A stretch of 64,000 bases of DNA from Chloranthus sessilifolius (taxonomy: Eukaryota; Streptophyta; Magnoliopsida; Chloranthales; Chloranthaceae), in the NCBI GenBank assembly GCA_021018995.1, contig CM037597.1:1997299-2061298 (forward strand), written 5' to 3'. The notes beneath the pieces were generated by a model. That model was not told the origin of the DNA and did not search any database. It worked only from the letters and a program-made list of their open reading frames with translations. This document shows, in pieces, positions 45,214 through 55,560 of the stretch. Made by a program: the position numbers and the translations under genes. Numbering within the stretch: the first letter of the stretch is position 1; every line of letters starts with the position of its first letter.

Positions 45214-45991
45214 CATGGTTTTAAAACTCGACGAGTCGACTCGAAACTCGGGCTAGTCGACTCGACTCAACCCAGTTTCGAGTCAACTCGTCTATAGACT
45301 TGATTTGTGCTTCAACTCGGTCGACTCGCCGAGTCGACTCGAAAACTCAATTGAGTTTGTTGACTCGGCGAGTCGACTTTAGTGAACCCTAAATGAGGAG
45401 AAGAAAGAAAGAAGAAGAAAGAAGGAAGAAAGAAAGAAAGGAAAAGAAAGAAAGAAAGAAGGAAGAAGGAAAGAAGGAAAGAAGGAAAGAAAGAAAGGAA
45501 AGAAAGGAAAGAAGGAAAGCAAAGCAAAAAAGGAAGCAAAGAAAGCAAGAAAAAGAATATATATATATATATACATGGATCAAAATATCGTCCAATACCG
45601 ATACGTATCAGACGATACGTATCGGTTTTGGACCTCACCGTTACGATACAATGGGTTTTTATCGACCCCCTGAAAAAACAGTCAAATTATCGTTCAATGT
45701 ATCATTCGTATCGTTCGTATCGTTCAATGTATCGTTCATATCGGACGATAATTTGAAATTATCGTTTGATAATTTCAAATTATCGGTCTTGATGTTTTTT
45801 TTTTTTTTTTTGGGAAAAAATCGGAGAGTATCGTCCGGAACCGATATGTATCGTCCGATACGTATCGGTTTTGGGGCTGGACGATACGTATCGAAAAAAC
45901 GAGATTTTGATCCTTGTATATATATATATATATATATTAAATAACCCGAGTCGGACCGAGTCGAGTCAAGTTTCCATTGTTTAACACAATG
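45214..45991. mobile_element. hAT-like MITE rich in gagtcgactcg, 778 bp including a nested MITE
   Basis: A perfect 8-bp duplication agtcttag (45206-45213, 45992-45999) is present. The ends are 'catggttttaaaactcga' and, inverted, 'cattgtgttaaacaatgg'. 'gagtcgactcg' palindromes lie near both ends. The interior has a GAAA/GGAA purine tract (45393-45560) and an AT repeat, into which a second MITE inserted. Confidence 0.78.
45574..45916. mobile_element. hAT-1-family MITE, 343 bp
   Basis: The ends are 'catggatcaaaatatcg' and, inverted, 'caaggatcaaaatctcg'. The duplication is tatatata on both sides. About 140 bp at each end aligns with the ends of hAT-1 (3069-7567), including 'aatgggtttttatcg' and 'acgtatcgtccagcccc'-like blocks. 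It is therefore an internally deleted relative. Confidence 0.88.
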
Positions 45992-46232
45992 AGTCTTAGT
46001 CTTTGCCTTGGGCCAGTTTGGATAGAAAATCTAATTAGAGTATAAAAATGGTGCTGCCACTTTATTAAAATATCTACAAGCAGGTTGAATCTCTACTCTT
46101 TATAATGAACTATTTCCCCCCACATCATGATCACTGTCATTTCAAGTAGGACTCGAAGTGACTGTGATCGTGATTTATCTAATCAAATTAGATATGTTCA
46201 CTTCGTGGCAACACCAGTTATCTAATCTAATT

Positions 46233-47074
46233 GAATGTGTATATATATATATATATATATATATTGAAACGGTAACAAAAGCCATCTATTAAAAAAGAAA
46301 GCCGAGAGAAACATACCTTGGTGGGTAGTAAGGAACTATCGGGAAAGAAAAGACACTCGCCCTGGCACTGATGAGGCCGACAAGGTAGGATCAGAGACCC
46401 CATCACCCAAAACGGTACCACAAGAACTAAGGGCGAGGGGTGTCCCATTGGAAGAGAAGTTGGTGAGTCCCTTCATAGTAATCACCCAAAATGGCGGCAT
46501 TCCAGCTGATCTGCAAATCCCTGATATCACGAATGACAAACTTGAGCGGTTTGTCCTTTCTTCTGAAAATCCTGCTGTTTATTTCCAACCAGAGAGCCGA
46601 AAACACCGCACACACCATAAGAGGCCACAAGAGCCTCTTACCAGCTTCCACCGGGACCTCTTTCCACATTTCCAGCATCTGATCCAAGGATCAAAATGCC
46701 GGTTTTCCGGTATGTATCGTCCGGGCTGAAAACCGGTACGTATCGGACGATACGTACCGGAACAGTAACATACCGGACGATACATTGAATGTATCGTCCG
46801 GTATTAGCCATATAAATGGGCGATACGGTATTTTGATCCATGATCTGATCCGACCAATAGGGGGATTACCCACTGAATGTCAAAGAAAGAGAAAATTGTG
46901 TTCTAAATGGTCTGAGAGATATGGCAGTGCAGGAGAGTGTGGCTCACAGATTCCCTCCCTCTCATGCAGAGAAGGCATTTGTTTAACACTAGAATGTTTT
47001 TCCACACCAACTAATCCCTAGTCAAGATCCTTCGTTGAATGACGGTCTAAGAGAAAATTTTAATATTATAACCA
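46233..47074 (-). mobile_element. 5'-truncated LINE 3' end (LINE-5), with nested MITE
   Basis: On the - strand an ORF2 C-terminal piece (46687-46427) reads FSALWLEINSRIFRRKDK...RDLQISW. A 3' leader follows, ending 'ggcttttgttaccgtttc' and an AT-rich tail. The flanking sequence gtggcaacacca-[g/t]-ttatctaatctaatt occurs on both sides (46205-46232, 47075-47102), 27 of 28 identical. It is the target duplication and is long for a LINE. Confidence 0.75.
46685..46842. mobile_element. hAT-1-family MITE, 158 bp, inside LINE-5
   Basis: A perfect 8-bp duplication atctgatc (46677-46684, 46843-46850). The ends are 'caaggatcaaaat' and, inverted, 'catggatcaaaat'. The interior is 'ccggtacgtatcgg'-type palindrome. 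It is the shortest member in the window. Confidence 0.9.
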
Positions 47075-47112
47075 GTGGCAACACCATTTATCTAATCTAA
47101 TTACATTTTCTG

Positions 47113-47145
<33 letters not shown>

Positions 47146-47148
<3 letters not shown>

Positions 47149-47519
47149 GGTAGCTGCCTGAGGTGTAGCTTTTGTGCGCTACACTAGTACCGAGATCACG
47201 TGCCACATGGCATGTGATCCCAAAACAAACACCCATTTTGGAATCATTAGTCACATGGGATGTGATTTAAAAAAAAACATATTTTTACAATTATTTTGCC
47301 CCTAAAAAATATGGTCAAAGTTTGACTTTCCCTCCACTTAACCTGTTGCATTGAATTTTTCTAACTTTTACCATGTTTTGGACGGTGGATGGGATGTATT
47401 TTTTATTTTTAGGGATGGACCTGATCGACCTTGCACACGTTGTCTTGGTGCCACTTGGCACCCAAAGAGCATTAGTGCAGCGTTGAACACTACATGGCTA
47501 ATGTAGCATCCTGCTGTCC

Positions 47520-47520
<1 letters not shown>
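47146..47520. mobile_element. MITE-like element in an AT microsatellite, about 375 bp
   Basis: The ends 'aggggtagctgcctgagg' and, inverted, 'aggacagcaggatgctac' are loosely matched, as are inner blocks ('gtagc...', 'gctaca'). It is bordered on both sides by (AT)n, which hides any target duplication. No ORF is seen. The class is uncertain. Confidence 0.5.
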
Positions 47521-47551
<31 letters not shown>

Positions 47552-47733
47552 GTGGTATTTTGATAGAAATTTGAATAATTCAGTTGAATTTTGATTATAG
47601 TGAAATAATTGAATATGATTTTAAGCTTTAGGATCTAATACTGCAAATTAAATATTATATTTTTAACTTCACTATATATTGGCAAAAGTTGCAACATTTA
47701 CTAGAAACTTAACCATGCCTCCTATAAGTGCAG

Positions 47734-47800
47734 TTGGTTAGGGATGCTTCCAGGAACATGGGCTTATGTCAGTGCTGGTGCATTTGGGAGAGCCATCATT
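47734..47800 (+). CDS. TVP38/TMEM64-like gene, exon 5
   Basis: 67 nt, bounded by gtgcag|ttgg and atcatt|gtaag. It gives residues 270-292 (S)WLGMLPGTWAYVSAGAFGRAII, the conserved C-terminal part of the VTT domain. It ends in phase 0. In plant relatives a Gln-Glu-Glu-Ser-like segment and a last membrane helix should follow. I do not find that exon before 64000. Confidence 0.93.
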
Positions 47801-47968
47801 GTAAGTTGCTTCATGTGTTTTATTGTAATAAATCCTAACCGTTATTGCTTAAAGCTTTATGGATTTGAAATTTGTTTAAAGCACCTCTTTGTGATTTGCT
47901 ATTTTCTCATGGAGTGACATTGGTGCTTCCTTCTTTTTCTCTTCTTAACAATGACCGTCCATTTTTAG

Positions 47969-48387
47969 GAGGGTAAAGGTAGCTTGGTACCATGCACCAC
48001 CTAACTAACTTGGTCTCACACTAATTTGCAACCACGTGACACCCAATCTCATGATTGGATAGGAGTGGTTCGATGATCATAAATTCATAACTCTTTTGCG
48101 AAAAAAATTTAAAATAAAAAAATATGAAACTGCATAGTCAATGGAGTCAACCATGGTGAGAAATGAACGATAAAACCAAATGTGATTTTACCGTTCATTT
48201 TACATGCAATTGATTCTTTTGGCCACATGTTTTTAAATTTTTTTATTTCATTTTTTTGTCACAAAATAATTGTGATCATCGAGCCGCTCCTATCCATGGC
48301 ATCCGATCATGTGATTGTCCCATATGGCTGTAGATTAGTGTGGACCAGGTAAGTTACCTGGTCCATGGTACCAGGCTGCCTTTTCCC
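47969..48387. mobile_element. MITE with long (about 130 bp) terminal inverted repeats
   Basis: The left arm (47969-48090) and the inverted right arm (48270-48387) share 'cctggtaccatg'-, 'cacactaat'- and 'ggataggag.ggctcgatgatca'-like blocks. The direct flank tttttag (47962-47968, 48388-48394) is a 7-bp duplication. There is no ORF. The superfamily is unclear, possibly Mutator-like given the long arms. Confidence 0.7.
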
Positions 48388-48709
48388 TTTTTAGAAATGA
48401 CTGTGTCGGACACTTTTTGTAATACACATCAAGAAAAGGCCCCAAATATAATCTCCTTACAGTTACTTACAGAAGCAAGATGTTGTACACTTGAGTATAC
48501 AACAGTTTCCATACACATAAATCTTATACCATCAACAACCCTTTGAAATTGTTGACCTATACAGCTTTGCTCAATGGTTTAATGGACTACTTCTTCACCA
48601 GTCAGCCATTTCAAAGTGTTGTTGACGATATAAAATTTAAGTGTAAGGTTCTCATTTATTTATTGATTTTATTCCTTAAATGTTTTTATCCTTTCTAGAC
48701 AAGTTTTCA

Positions 48710-48971
48710 TATATTATACTTCATCGTCATCACAGCCTTATCCCATCTATTTGGGGTTGGCTTTGTGAGTCTTATTTCCCAGGTCATCTCTATTCAGGGC
48801 TAAACTCTCTTTTACTATTTCATATTCGTTCTCACTGCTTCCATCCAGGTCTTCATTGATCTCCCCCTTCTCCTCCTTCCTTATGCTTGTATCGTTCCAA
48901 CCCTTCGTACAACTGTGGTTTCTGGCCTCCAATGAACACGCCCAATCCATCTCAAACAACATTCCGTACAT
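48710..48971 (-). pseudogene. RTE-like LINE 3' end fragment
   Basis: The - strand frame ends LNRDDLGNKTHKANPK-stop and is followed by 'ccaaatagatgggataagg' and a 'gatgatga' end. This matches the common plant RTE-type 3' terminus as I remember it. Only about 75 codons remain, so it is heavily 5'-truncated. Confidence 0.5.
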
Positions 48972-48975
48972 TCCG

Positions 48976-49290
48976 TAATTTTATCTTTATTTATTTATTT
49001 ATAGCGATAACAGAAGATTTCGTTAAAAAGAAATCAAATGGATACATGCCTGGCCAGTAGTGAGGGACTACCCGAGAAAGAACCCCCCCCCCCCCCCCTT
49101 GCCACCCCACACACACACACACAAAAAAAAAAAAAACCCGAAGTACCTAACCCCCACTCAAAAGACCCATGCAAATGGCAGCCCAAAGGACCAGGAGCAC
49201 CAAGCTACCAATAGGAGGGTTTAAGAGCAGGCTATCCCATTCAGCCAAAAAGCGCAGGTCCCCAATGTCAGCCCTTTTATAGAATTTGTG
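48976..49290 (-). mobile_element. LINE 3' end fragment (LINE-6)
   Basis: On the - strand 49290-49190 gives RADIGDLRFLAEWDSLLLN, like the RDLQISWNAAIL end of LINE-5. The 3' end 'cttctgttatcgctataaa' followed by (TAAA)n resembles the LINE-5 end. Homopolymer C and A runs (49081-49136) interrupt it. Confidence 0.5.
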
Positions 49291-49691
49291 AGGTCAATTT
49301 GGCCCATGAAATCATAGCTCTAAACTGGGTCATTTTTCGGCCATGTCGGCCTTTGGGCCTTCTAAGAGTCAATCTTTGACTCGGTCAACTAAGGTCATTC
49401 ATTTTGATTATAGGTTATCAGTGACCATTAAAACTTTATTTGTGATCATTACTAGTCACAATATCACAGGATTTAAGAAAAAAGTCAAGATTTTGACTTA
49501 CCCCGTTCATTTTATAAATTTTAGGTAAGGGTATCAGACCCTTGCCAGTAATCGGGCTGCCATTTTCTATCCCGATTGAATTTCCGAGTGGAAGATGATT
49601 GATGGCTTCATCTTCCACAAGTGACGACACTCAATATTTAGATCATAATTGATCAGGGCCATTGATTTATCCTTCTTATACTTTACTCGTC
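49291..49691. other. intron 5 sequence, no gene
   Basis: No recognised feature. A short inverted pair, 'gggtatcagacccttgcc' and 'gggtctgata'-like sequence, lies around 49525-49550. Confidence 0.35.
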
Positions 49692-50190
49692 CATCTTAGC
49701 TACACATTTCAGTTACATGTACTTTATCTTCTTCGCTTATCTCTGTAACCTAACATTCTACACCCTTCTTATACTTTACTTGTCCATCTAAGCCATGGAT
49801 CAAAATATCGTCCGATACGTATCAGTTTTGAACCATAACGATATGGTAAAATGGGTTTTTATCGCCCCCCTTAAAAAACAGTCAAATTATCGTTCAATGT
49901 ATCGTCCGTTTCATTCAATGTATCGTTCATATCGTCCGTATCGTTCACTGTATCGTTCGATAATTTCAAATTATCGATTTGATGTTTTTTTTGTTTGTTT
50001 TTTTTTTTTTTGGGGGGGCGGGGGGGGGGGAAACCGGAAAGTATCGTTCGGAACCGATACGTATCGGTTTGGGGCTGGACGATACATATCGAAAAATTGA
50101 GATTTTGATCCTTGATCTAAGCTACACATTTCAGCTACATGTACTTTATCTTCTTCGCTTATCTCTGTAACCTAACATTCTACACCATAA
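49692..50190 (+). repeat. tandem duplication of about 100 bp, split by a MITE
   Basis: Copy 1 (49692-49768) and copy 2 (49776-49793 plus 50115-50190) share 'ttatactttact.gtccat', 'ctacacatttcag.tacatg' and 'tatcttcttcgcttatctc'. The MITE at 49794-50114 sits inside the second copy, so the duplication is older than the MITE. Confidence 0.85.
49794..50114. mobile_element. hAT-1-family MITE, 321 bp
   Basis: A perfect 8-bp duplication atctaagc (49786-49793, 50115-50122). The ends are 'catggatcaaaatatcg' and, inverted, 'caaggatcaaaatctc'. It shares 'aatgggtttttatcgcc' and 'caaattatcgttcaatg' blocks with 45574-45916 and with the ends of hAT-1. A T-run and G-run lie at 49985-50030. Confidence 0.92.
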
Positions 50191-50262
50191 AGTAGTTGCA
50201 GGTCTTACTGCCGTCAACTATAAGCTCCCCTTCAATCGAAGCGGAACTCTTACATCTCATCA

Positions 50263-50265
<3 letters not shown>

Positions 50266-50326
<61 letters not shown>
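50266..50326. repeat. (AT)n microsatellite
   Basis: About 30 perfect AT units, adjoining the 3' limit of the - strand LINE-4 fragment. Confidence 0.95.
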
Positions 50327-50330
<4 letters not shown>

Positions 50331-50344
50331 ATCTCTGAATATCA

Positions 50345-50928
50345 TTATATAATTGTACAAAAGAATTTGTGGTTTCTTTTTCTTCTTCCATTAGCGGCTG
50401 CATAAAAGAATTTGTTGTTCTCGTCCCCCTCCTTCAGCCAATGTGCTTTGGCTTTTTGTCTCCACAACTGTTCCTCTTCGAGCACTGTACGGTTGTAATT
50501 GATCTTTAGAACCGTCCTAATTTCCTTTTCAATAGCCGACAGCGGAGCCAGCTTTTTCAGAATTCTCCTTTTTTCTTCCTCTGATTTACCAAAAATCCCT
50601 TTGTTCCACTCTTTGATTTTAGCCTTGAGGTTTTTTATCTTGGTTGTAAACTTGGAAGCCGTTGTCCCATCCGTCTCATCCGTAGTCCACCATTCCTGAA
50701 TAAGACCCTTGAACTCGTCATTCGGTAACCAAGCGTTAGTAAATATGAACGAACCCGGCTGCTCAGTCACTCTTCTATACCCGTCAGACGTTAGCACGAT
50801 CGGTTTATGATCTGAGATCGTTGACACCCCCACAGTCACCACCGGGTCCGGCCAAACATCCAAGAAATCCACGCCACAAAGAAATCTATCTAATCTATAC
50901 AATATTGACTCTTGCCCATTTGCCCAAG
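50345..50928 (-). pseudogene. LINE-4 ORF2, part 2: end of endonuclease and linker
   Basis: The frame 50902-50345 reads MYRLDRFLCGVDFLDVW, then SDHKPIVL (endonuclease C-terminal motif), NLKAKIKEWNKGIFGK and KAHWLKEGDENNKFFYAAANGRR. This is the region just before RT. It is continuous for 185 codons, then ends at the AT microsatellite. Confidence 0.82.
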
Positions 50929-50939
50929 TAAAAATCCCA

Positions 50940-51628
50940 TGGTTGTCAAGGCCACGCTATAGCCTTGCTATGGCCTCGCCATGGCGAATGGCGATGGGAA
51001 GCGCCATATATAACTAAATAGCCATGATGGCTAAATAGCGACGCTATAGTGTCCCTATGGCGGAATAGCATTATGGCATCGCTATGCATGCTATTTTTTT
51101 TTATAGATAATAACGTATAATACTTATAAGTTATGACATTTTTATAATATATAAGTTACAAAAGTTAACTTATAAGTCACAAAACCTCAACTTATAAGTT
51201 ACAAAATCCTCGACTCTCTCTCTCGTCACAGCAGCTACCAACACTAGCGTCGCCAAAACCTTAGTGTCGGCGACACTACCGTATGTGTACTTAATATTTC
51301 ATATTTTTAAATATTCTATATTCTTTGATATTTAATACTTATTTATTTATATTTACTATGTTGCAAATTTGTTGATGTTCCATATTTGATTTGTATTTAT
51401 TGATATTTCTTTATTCCTAGAACATGAAATCCTCAATATTATAATCAAAGTATGATGCTTTAGTAGTTGAATTTTTTCCTCCTATATTTTTTTTCTTATA
51501 TAAAAAAAAAAAGAATATTACTAATTGATAGATAAAATAATTTTTAAAAAAATTACAATAATAAATAGTCTTGTCATGGCGTAGCGAGCCTCTTCGCCAT
51601 GACCTCGCCATACCGTCTTAACTACCTT
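50940..51628. mobile_element. TIR element, 689 bp, in LINE-4 ORF2
   Basis: The ends are 'ggttgtcaaggccacg' and, inverted, 'ggtagttaagacggtatgg'. The word taaaaatccca (11 bp) flanks both sides (50929-50939, 51629-51639); removing one copy plus the element restores the LINE reading IFTWANGQ. A 9-11-bp duplication points to a Mutator-like element. The ends carry 'ccatggcgaggc / gcctcgccatgg'-type words. Confidence 0.75.
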
Positions 51629-51639
51629 TAAAAATCCCA

Positions 51640-52410
51640 CTAGACATACCTAGGTCTAGCAGTGCCCCTTGTGATATACAATCCGCCAGCAACTTAGAAG
51701 TCGGATAATCTATCTCCCATGAATTTTTCTCTTCGCTGTTAAGAAGGGCGTTAAAATCCCCTCCAATACAAACCGGAAGATCCCATTTGGCTCGCACAAC
51801 ACTCAGCTCCAAAAAGAACTTCCTGGCGTTGTTGTTAGTCGGTCCGTACACCAAGATAGCAACCCACTCCTTCCCATTCCTGCTGTCCAGAAGATGAGCA
51901 GCAACCATGAAGTTCCCAACTTCCGAGTCAATCAGCTTATGACTTTCCCCATTCCAGGCAAGGAGAATGCCTCTCCTGGATCTTTCCACCTCCATAATTC
52001 TCCAATCCATGGATCAAAATATCGTCCGATACCGATACGTATCGGACGATACGTATCGGTATTGGACTCGAACGATACATTGAATGTATCGTTCGATACA
52101 TTCAAATGTATTGAATGTATCGAACGATACATTCAATGTATCGTCCGACATGCATCGCCGATGCATATCGTCCGACACGATCGCTTTGAGCTTCGACGAT
52201 ACGTGATCGCAGAACCCGATATTTTAACCCATGCTCCAATCCCACGAGGTATTGGGGAGCACGGATAGAATTACCATCTCCTCTTCCTCTCTCCACTTCG
52301 TTGCTTGTAAGCAAATAATCTCCGGCCGGTGACTCACAAGAAGCGCTTTGACTAAAGCCCTTTTATCGGCGAGACCGAGAACTCACACGTTCCAACAGAT
52401 GAACTTCATA
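51640..52410 (-). pseudogene. LINE-4 ORF2, part 1: endonuclease N-terminal part, split by a MITE
   Basis: On the - strand it begins MKFICWNV near 52410, with TAG/TGA-type damage right after. It continues ADKRALVKALL and ICLQATKW, then the MITE at 52008-52233, then RIMEVERSRRGILLAWNG, ILVYGPTNN and CIGGDFNALLNSEEK (51760-51720). These are the L1 endonuclease motifs in order. Confidence 0.8.
52008..52233. mobile_element. hAT-1-type MITE, 226 bp, in LINE-4
   Basis: A perfect 8-bp duplication ctccaatc (52000-52007, 52234-52241). The ends are 'catggatcaaaatatcg' and, inverted, 'catgggttaaaatatcg'. The first 150 or so bp are practically identical to the inverse of 60178-60392. The interior is a long 'gaacgatacattgaatg' palindrome. 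Confidence 0.92.
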
Positions 52411-52558
52411 AAATAAAGCCAAAAATATCCCGCCCTCATACCTGCCCAAACCTTTATTTCCCCCCTTCCCCATCTCTCTTCCCCCCTTTCCTCTGACGCT
52501 TCTTTGTTTTGGCGAAGCACAATCCGCACTTCGATCTAACCCTGCCCATTCTTCCGTT

Positions 52559-53412
52559 CTATCTTTCCGTCTTAGCCAATTTTCTTCCACGCTGCAGTAT
52601 TTCTTCATAGAGTCTGAGCAGGTCCTCTCTCCCTACTTGAAACGAAATCCCTAGATCCGTTCCCATCTTAACTAATCTTTCCCTTGCCTTTGTCTGATCC
52701 GCGGATTTAGCACACCGACTCACAGTGTCCTCTTCTTTCCTCCGATTACCGATCGAGACCTCCCCCTCTGAGAGGGTTTTCCTTTTGCGCATACAGTTCA
52801 CCTCTGGCGATGGGCCCCTGCATTGCTCTTCAGATCTGCAACCTGGCCCAATACAAACACACTCCAAGCCCAAAACCGTGTTAGTAAAAGCAGGAACTAA
52901 ACAGGGTCTCGAGGGCCCTGGTTCCTGATACAGATAATTACATTTATTGGGACCTTTTCTTATCCCAAACCCTTAGAGTTGGTGTGGCGGTTCCCCTTCC
53001 GGCCCACCTCCGAAGCACAGTCCATGGGGACTAGTGATCCGTGGGCCACTACCTCAGCCCTTGAGTTCGACTCCCTGGGCCCTTGATCCGACCGCAAACC
53101 GTCATCATTCTCGTAGTTCCGCTGGTGAGACCGTGTCCCCCTGAGACCCGCTGACCCAGTTCGCGTCCATTTTCGAGGGCCCGTTAAAGGTCCTTTTCTG
53201 GGTCCAATCAGCTGCAATGAGAACTGGTTGGGCTAAGAGCGAACGAGTTTGCTCCATTGTGTATGTTAAGGCTCCTGTTGTCAGCAACCTTATCCTTCCC
53301 TTTATGCAAATGTCTCCTCGTATCTCTATGCTGGATAGAGACATTTTTCTCATCAATCGTCTCACTCAGCCCCTTTCTCAAGTAATCCTCATTAAGACGT
53401 TGCGACTTGTCC
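52559..53412 (-). pseudogene. LINE-4 ORF1, C-terminal part
   Basis: The - strand frames 53438-53208 and 52873-52559 belong to the linker and C-terminus of ORF1. The end, KMGTDLGISFQVGREDLLRLYEEIL, aligns with LINE-2's DVGRNLGMSFVGSPDKLRAVF. The middle is low-complexity and Pro/Ser/Arg-rich with several breaks. The N-terminal part lies beyond Gypsy-1 at 60393-61930. Confidence 0.65.
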
Positions 53413-53417
53413 CCCTC

Positions 53418-54286
53418 TGACGGGGACGCCACCAACAAGGACCTAGGGTTCCGGCCCTACAAGGTGTATCAACGGCGAAAGAAGCGACTAAAGGGCCAAG
53501 GGAAGGCCATAGAGTTCAGCTAGGGAGCAACAAGCATCTACAGGCGACGGACGTCCGTGGCTCTATGGACGGACGTCCAGATTTCGAGGTGCATCGTTTA
53601 GTGAGCACGACGTCCGAGTGCACCACTTGACGTGGGTCAGCCGAGACGTCTGTGGACCCTGTGGACCACAGATTAGCGCCAAAAGTGACGTAATTGTCCT
53701 TTTTATCCTTAGTTTTGGTCTTTCTTGTAAGTTACCACTTAGGGTAACTTAGTACTATTCTATTTTTAGGTTTATTCACTTGTATTGGTTATAAAGCCCA
53801 AATTGTAAGCCATTTTTGGCACTGGATTTTGAATTAATGAAAAGAGCTATTTGCTTTGGCTTGTGTGGAGCTTGAAGAGTGAGTCTTCTTCCCCATTTGG
53901 GGTTTGGTGTGAGGCCAAGGGTGAGATGCCCATTATTCTTTAATTTTCTCATTTGATCTCCTATCCCTATTTGATCTTTTATTTTCCCCTAATCTCTTGC
54001 ATCCTAATTTCCCCCTTTTGATTAATCTTTCTCTACTCTTAAACCTTAGATCTAGAGTAACCTTGATGTCCATCTTTATGGATCGAATCCAATCCTAGCC
54101 CTTCGATCCATAATCGTTGTTGGGCACGAGCTTACTCGATTTGTGTCATTTAACCGCTTCGATTTAAAGCCCTAGCGAGGAGCTACCGATTCCACGAAGA
54201 ATTACGATCTAACGCCCTGACCTAGACAAAGCGAGAGTTCTATCTCTCAGATCGCCTCTTCCGTCATCCTAACGGATCTCGCGTCA
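53418..54286 (+). repeat. 5' LTR of Gypsy-1
   Basis: 869 bp. Relative to the 3' LTR it lacks about 165 bp near its end: after 'gatctcgcg' the sequence jumps to the terminal 'tca'. U3 carries GACGTCC words at 53548-53650. Confidence 0.9.
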
Positions 54287-54532
54287 GTTTTGGTATCAAA
54301 GCTTAGGTTCTAGGTTAGGGCATCTTTGCATGTCATTTTAATTTCTTTAAATTTCATTCCATTTGTATTTCATTGCATGCACGTCACGTGTTTGACAAAA
54401 TCACCCACTCATTTGTGTGTCAATATTAGTGTGCTCACTTGTGCGCACACCGTGTGTTTGATAAAATTCCTCACTCACTTGTGTTCATAGTTGTGTAACA
54501 TTTTAGAACCTGTGTTAGTGTGTGTGGTCACC

Positions 54533-55560
54533 ATGGACCCGAATATGATTGCCGAAACGCTTAAAGGCATCCAAGCCATGTTGATCACTATGAAGGATAG
54601 GATGGATGCCATGGAGGAAGCCCAAACAGCTATGATTGCCTCTAACGAGATGCTTCTCAACTGCTTGGATCTGTTAGGAGGTGATGATGAGCATCATGAC
54701 TGACGCAATGAGCGTAATGGTCCGCACTTTGAGCGTGGCGAACAGCCCGAGGGGCAACATCGGAATCATAGGGAACTAGTTCATCGAGAAGATGACTACG
54801 ACCCGGATGAGAGACTCCTCAAGAATATTCGAGTTGAGTTTCCGACCTTCGATAGAAGAATGGATCCTAAAGTCTTCCTTGATTGGGTCTCCGATATGGA
54901 TCACCATTTTGAGTGGTATGGCATGGACAATGAGCGATGCGTTAGGCTTGCGAAAATGAAGCTCATTGGTCAAGCTCCACTCTTTTGGGTCAACGTCGAG
55001 CGCATGCGTCGAATGTGGGTCGTGCTCCCATTACCCGTTGGGAGGATATGAAGGAGCGTCTCACAGAGAAGTACGTTCCTTTATCATACTACCACAGCCT
55101 ACTTAACCAATGGCAAAATCTGCGCCAAGGTAGTATGCCCGTAGCCGAGTACATTGGCAAGTTTGAGGAGTTCATGATGAGAGCCAATGTATCGGAGGAT
55201 CCTCAAGTCACTCTTTCAAGGTTTCGCACCGGGTTGCGATTGGACCTTCAAAAAGAGTTGATCTCTCACCCTGCCGACACTCTTGAAGAGTGCTACGCCA
55301 TTTTGCAAGACTTTGAGAGGTACTTGAAAACGACGGTGGTGAGACGATTTGAGCCGCATGCCGTTAGCCATAGGGTTAGAGAAGGGAGGCCTAGTGCTGG
55401 AAATCCACCTCCCAAACCGACCCAACCCACTCCTACAAATGTTCGGGTTGACAAAGGGAAAGGTGTGATAGGTGAGTCCTCGAAGCGTAACACTCAAACC
55501 AAGGGCTATAAATGTCATGGGTTCAACTACTTTGCCGCCCATTGCCTTACCCGAGACCCA
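54533..55560 (+). pseudogene. Gypsy-1 gag
   Basis: The ATG at 54533 begins MDPNMIAETLKGIQ. A TGA interrupts it at 54701-54703. The gag core follows (VEFPTFDRRMDPKVFLDWV; frame change near 55010; WEDMKERLTEKYVP and LNQWQNLRQGSMPVAEYIGKF). The zinc knuckle near 55505-55550 is damaged: the first Cys is Gly and the His position is Tyr. Compare the intact knuckle in Gypsy-2. Confidence 0.85.

Noticed and set aside
45393-45570. Lys/Glu/Arg-rich frames and complementary Phe/Leu/Ser-rich frames
   Set aside because: They come from a GAAA/GGAA purine tract inside a MITE, not a protein.
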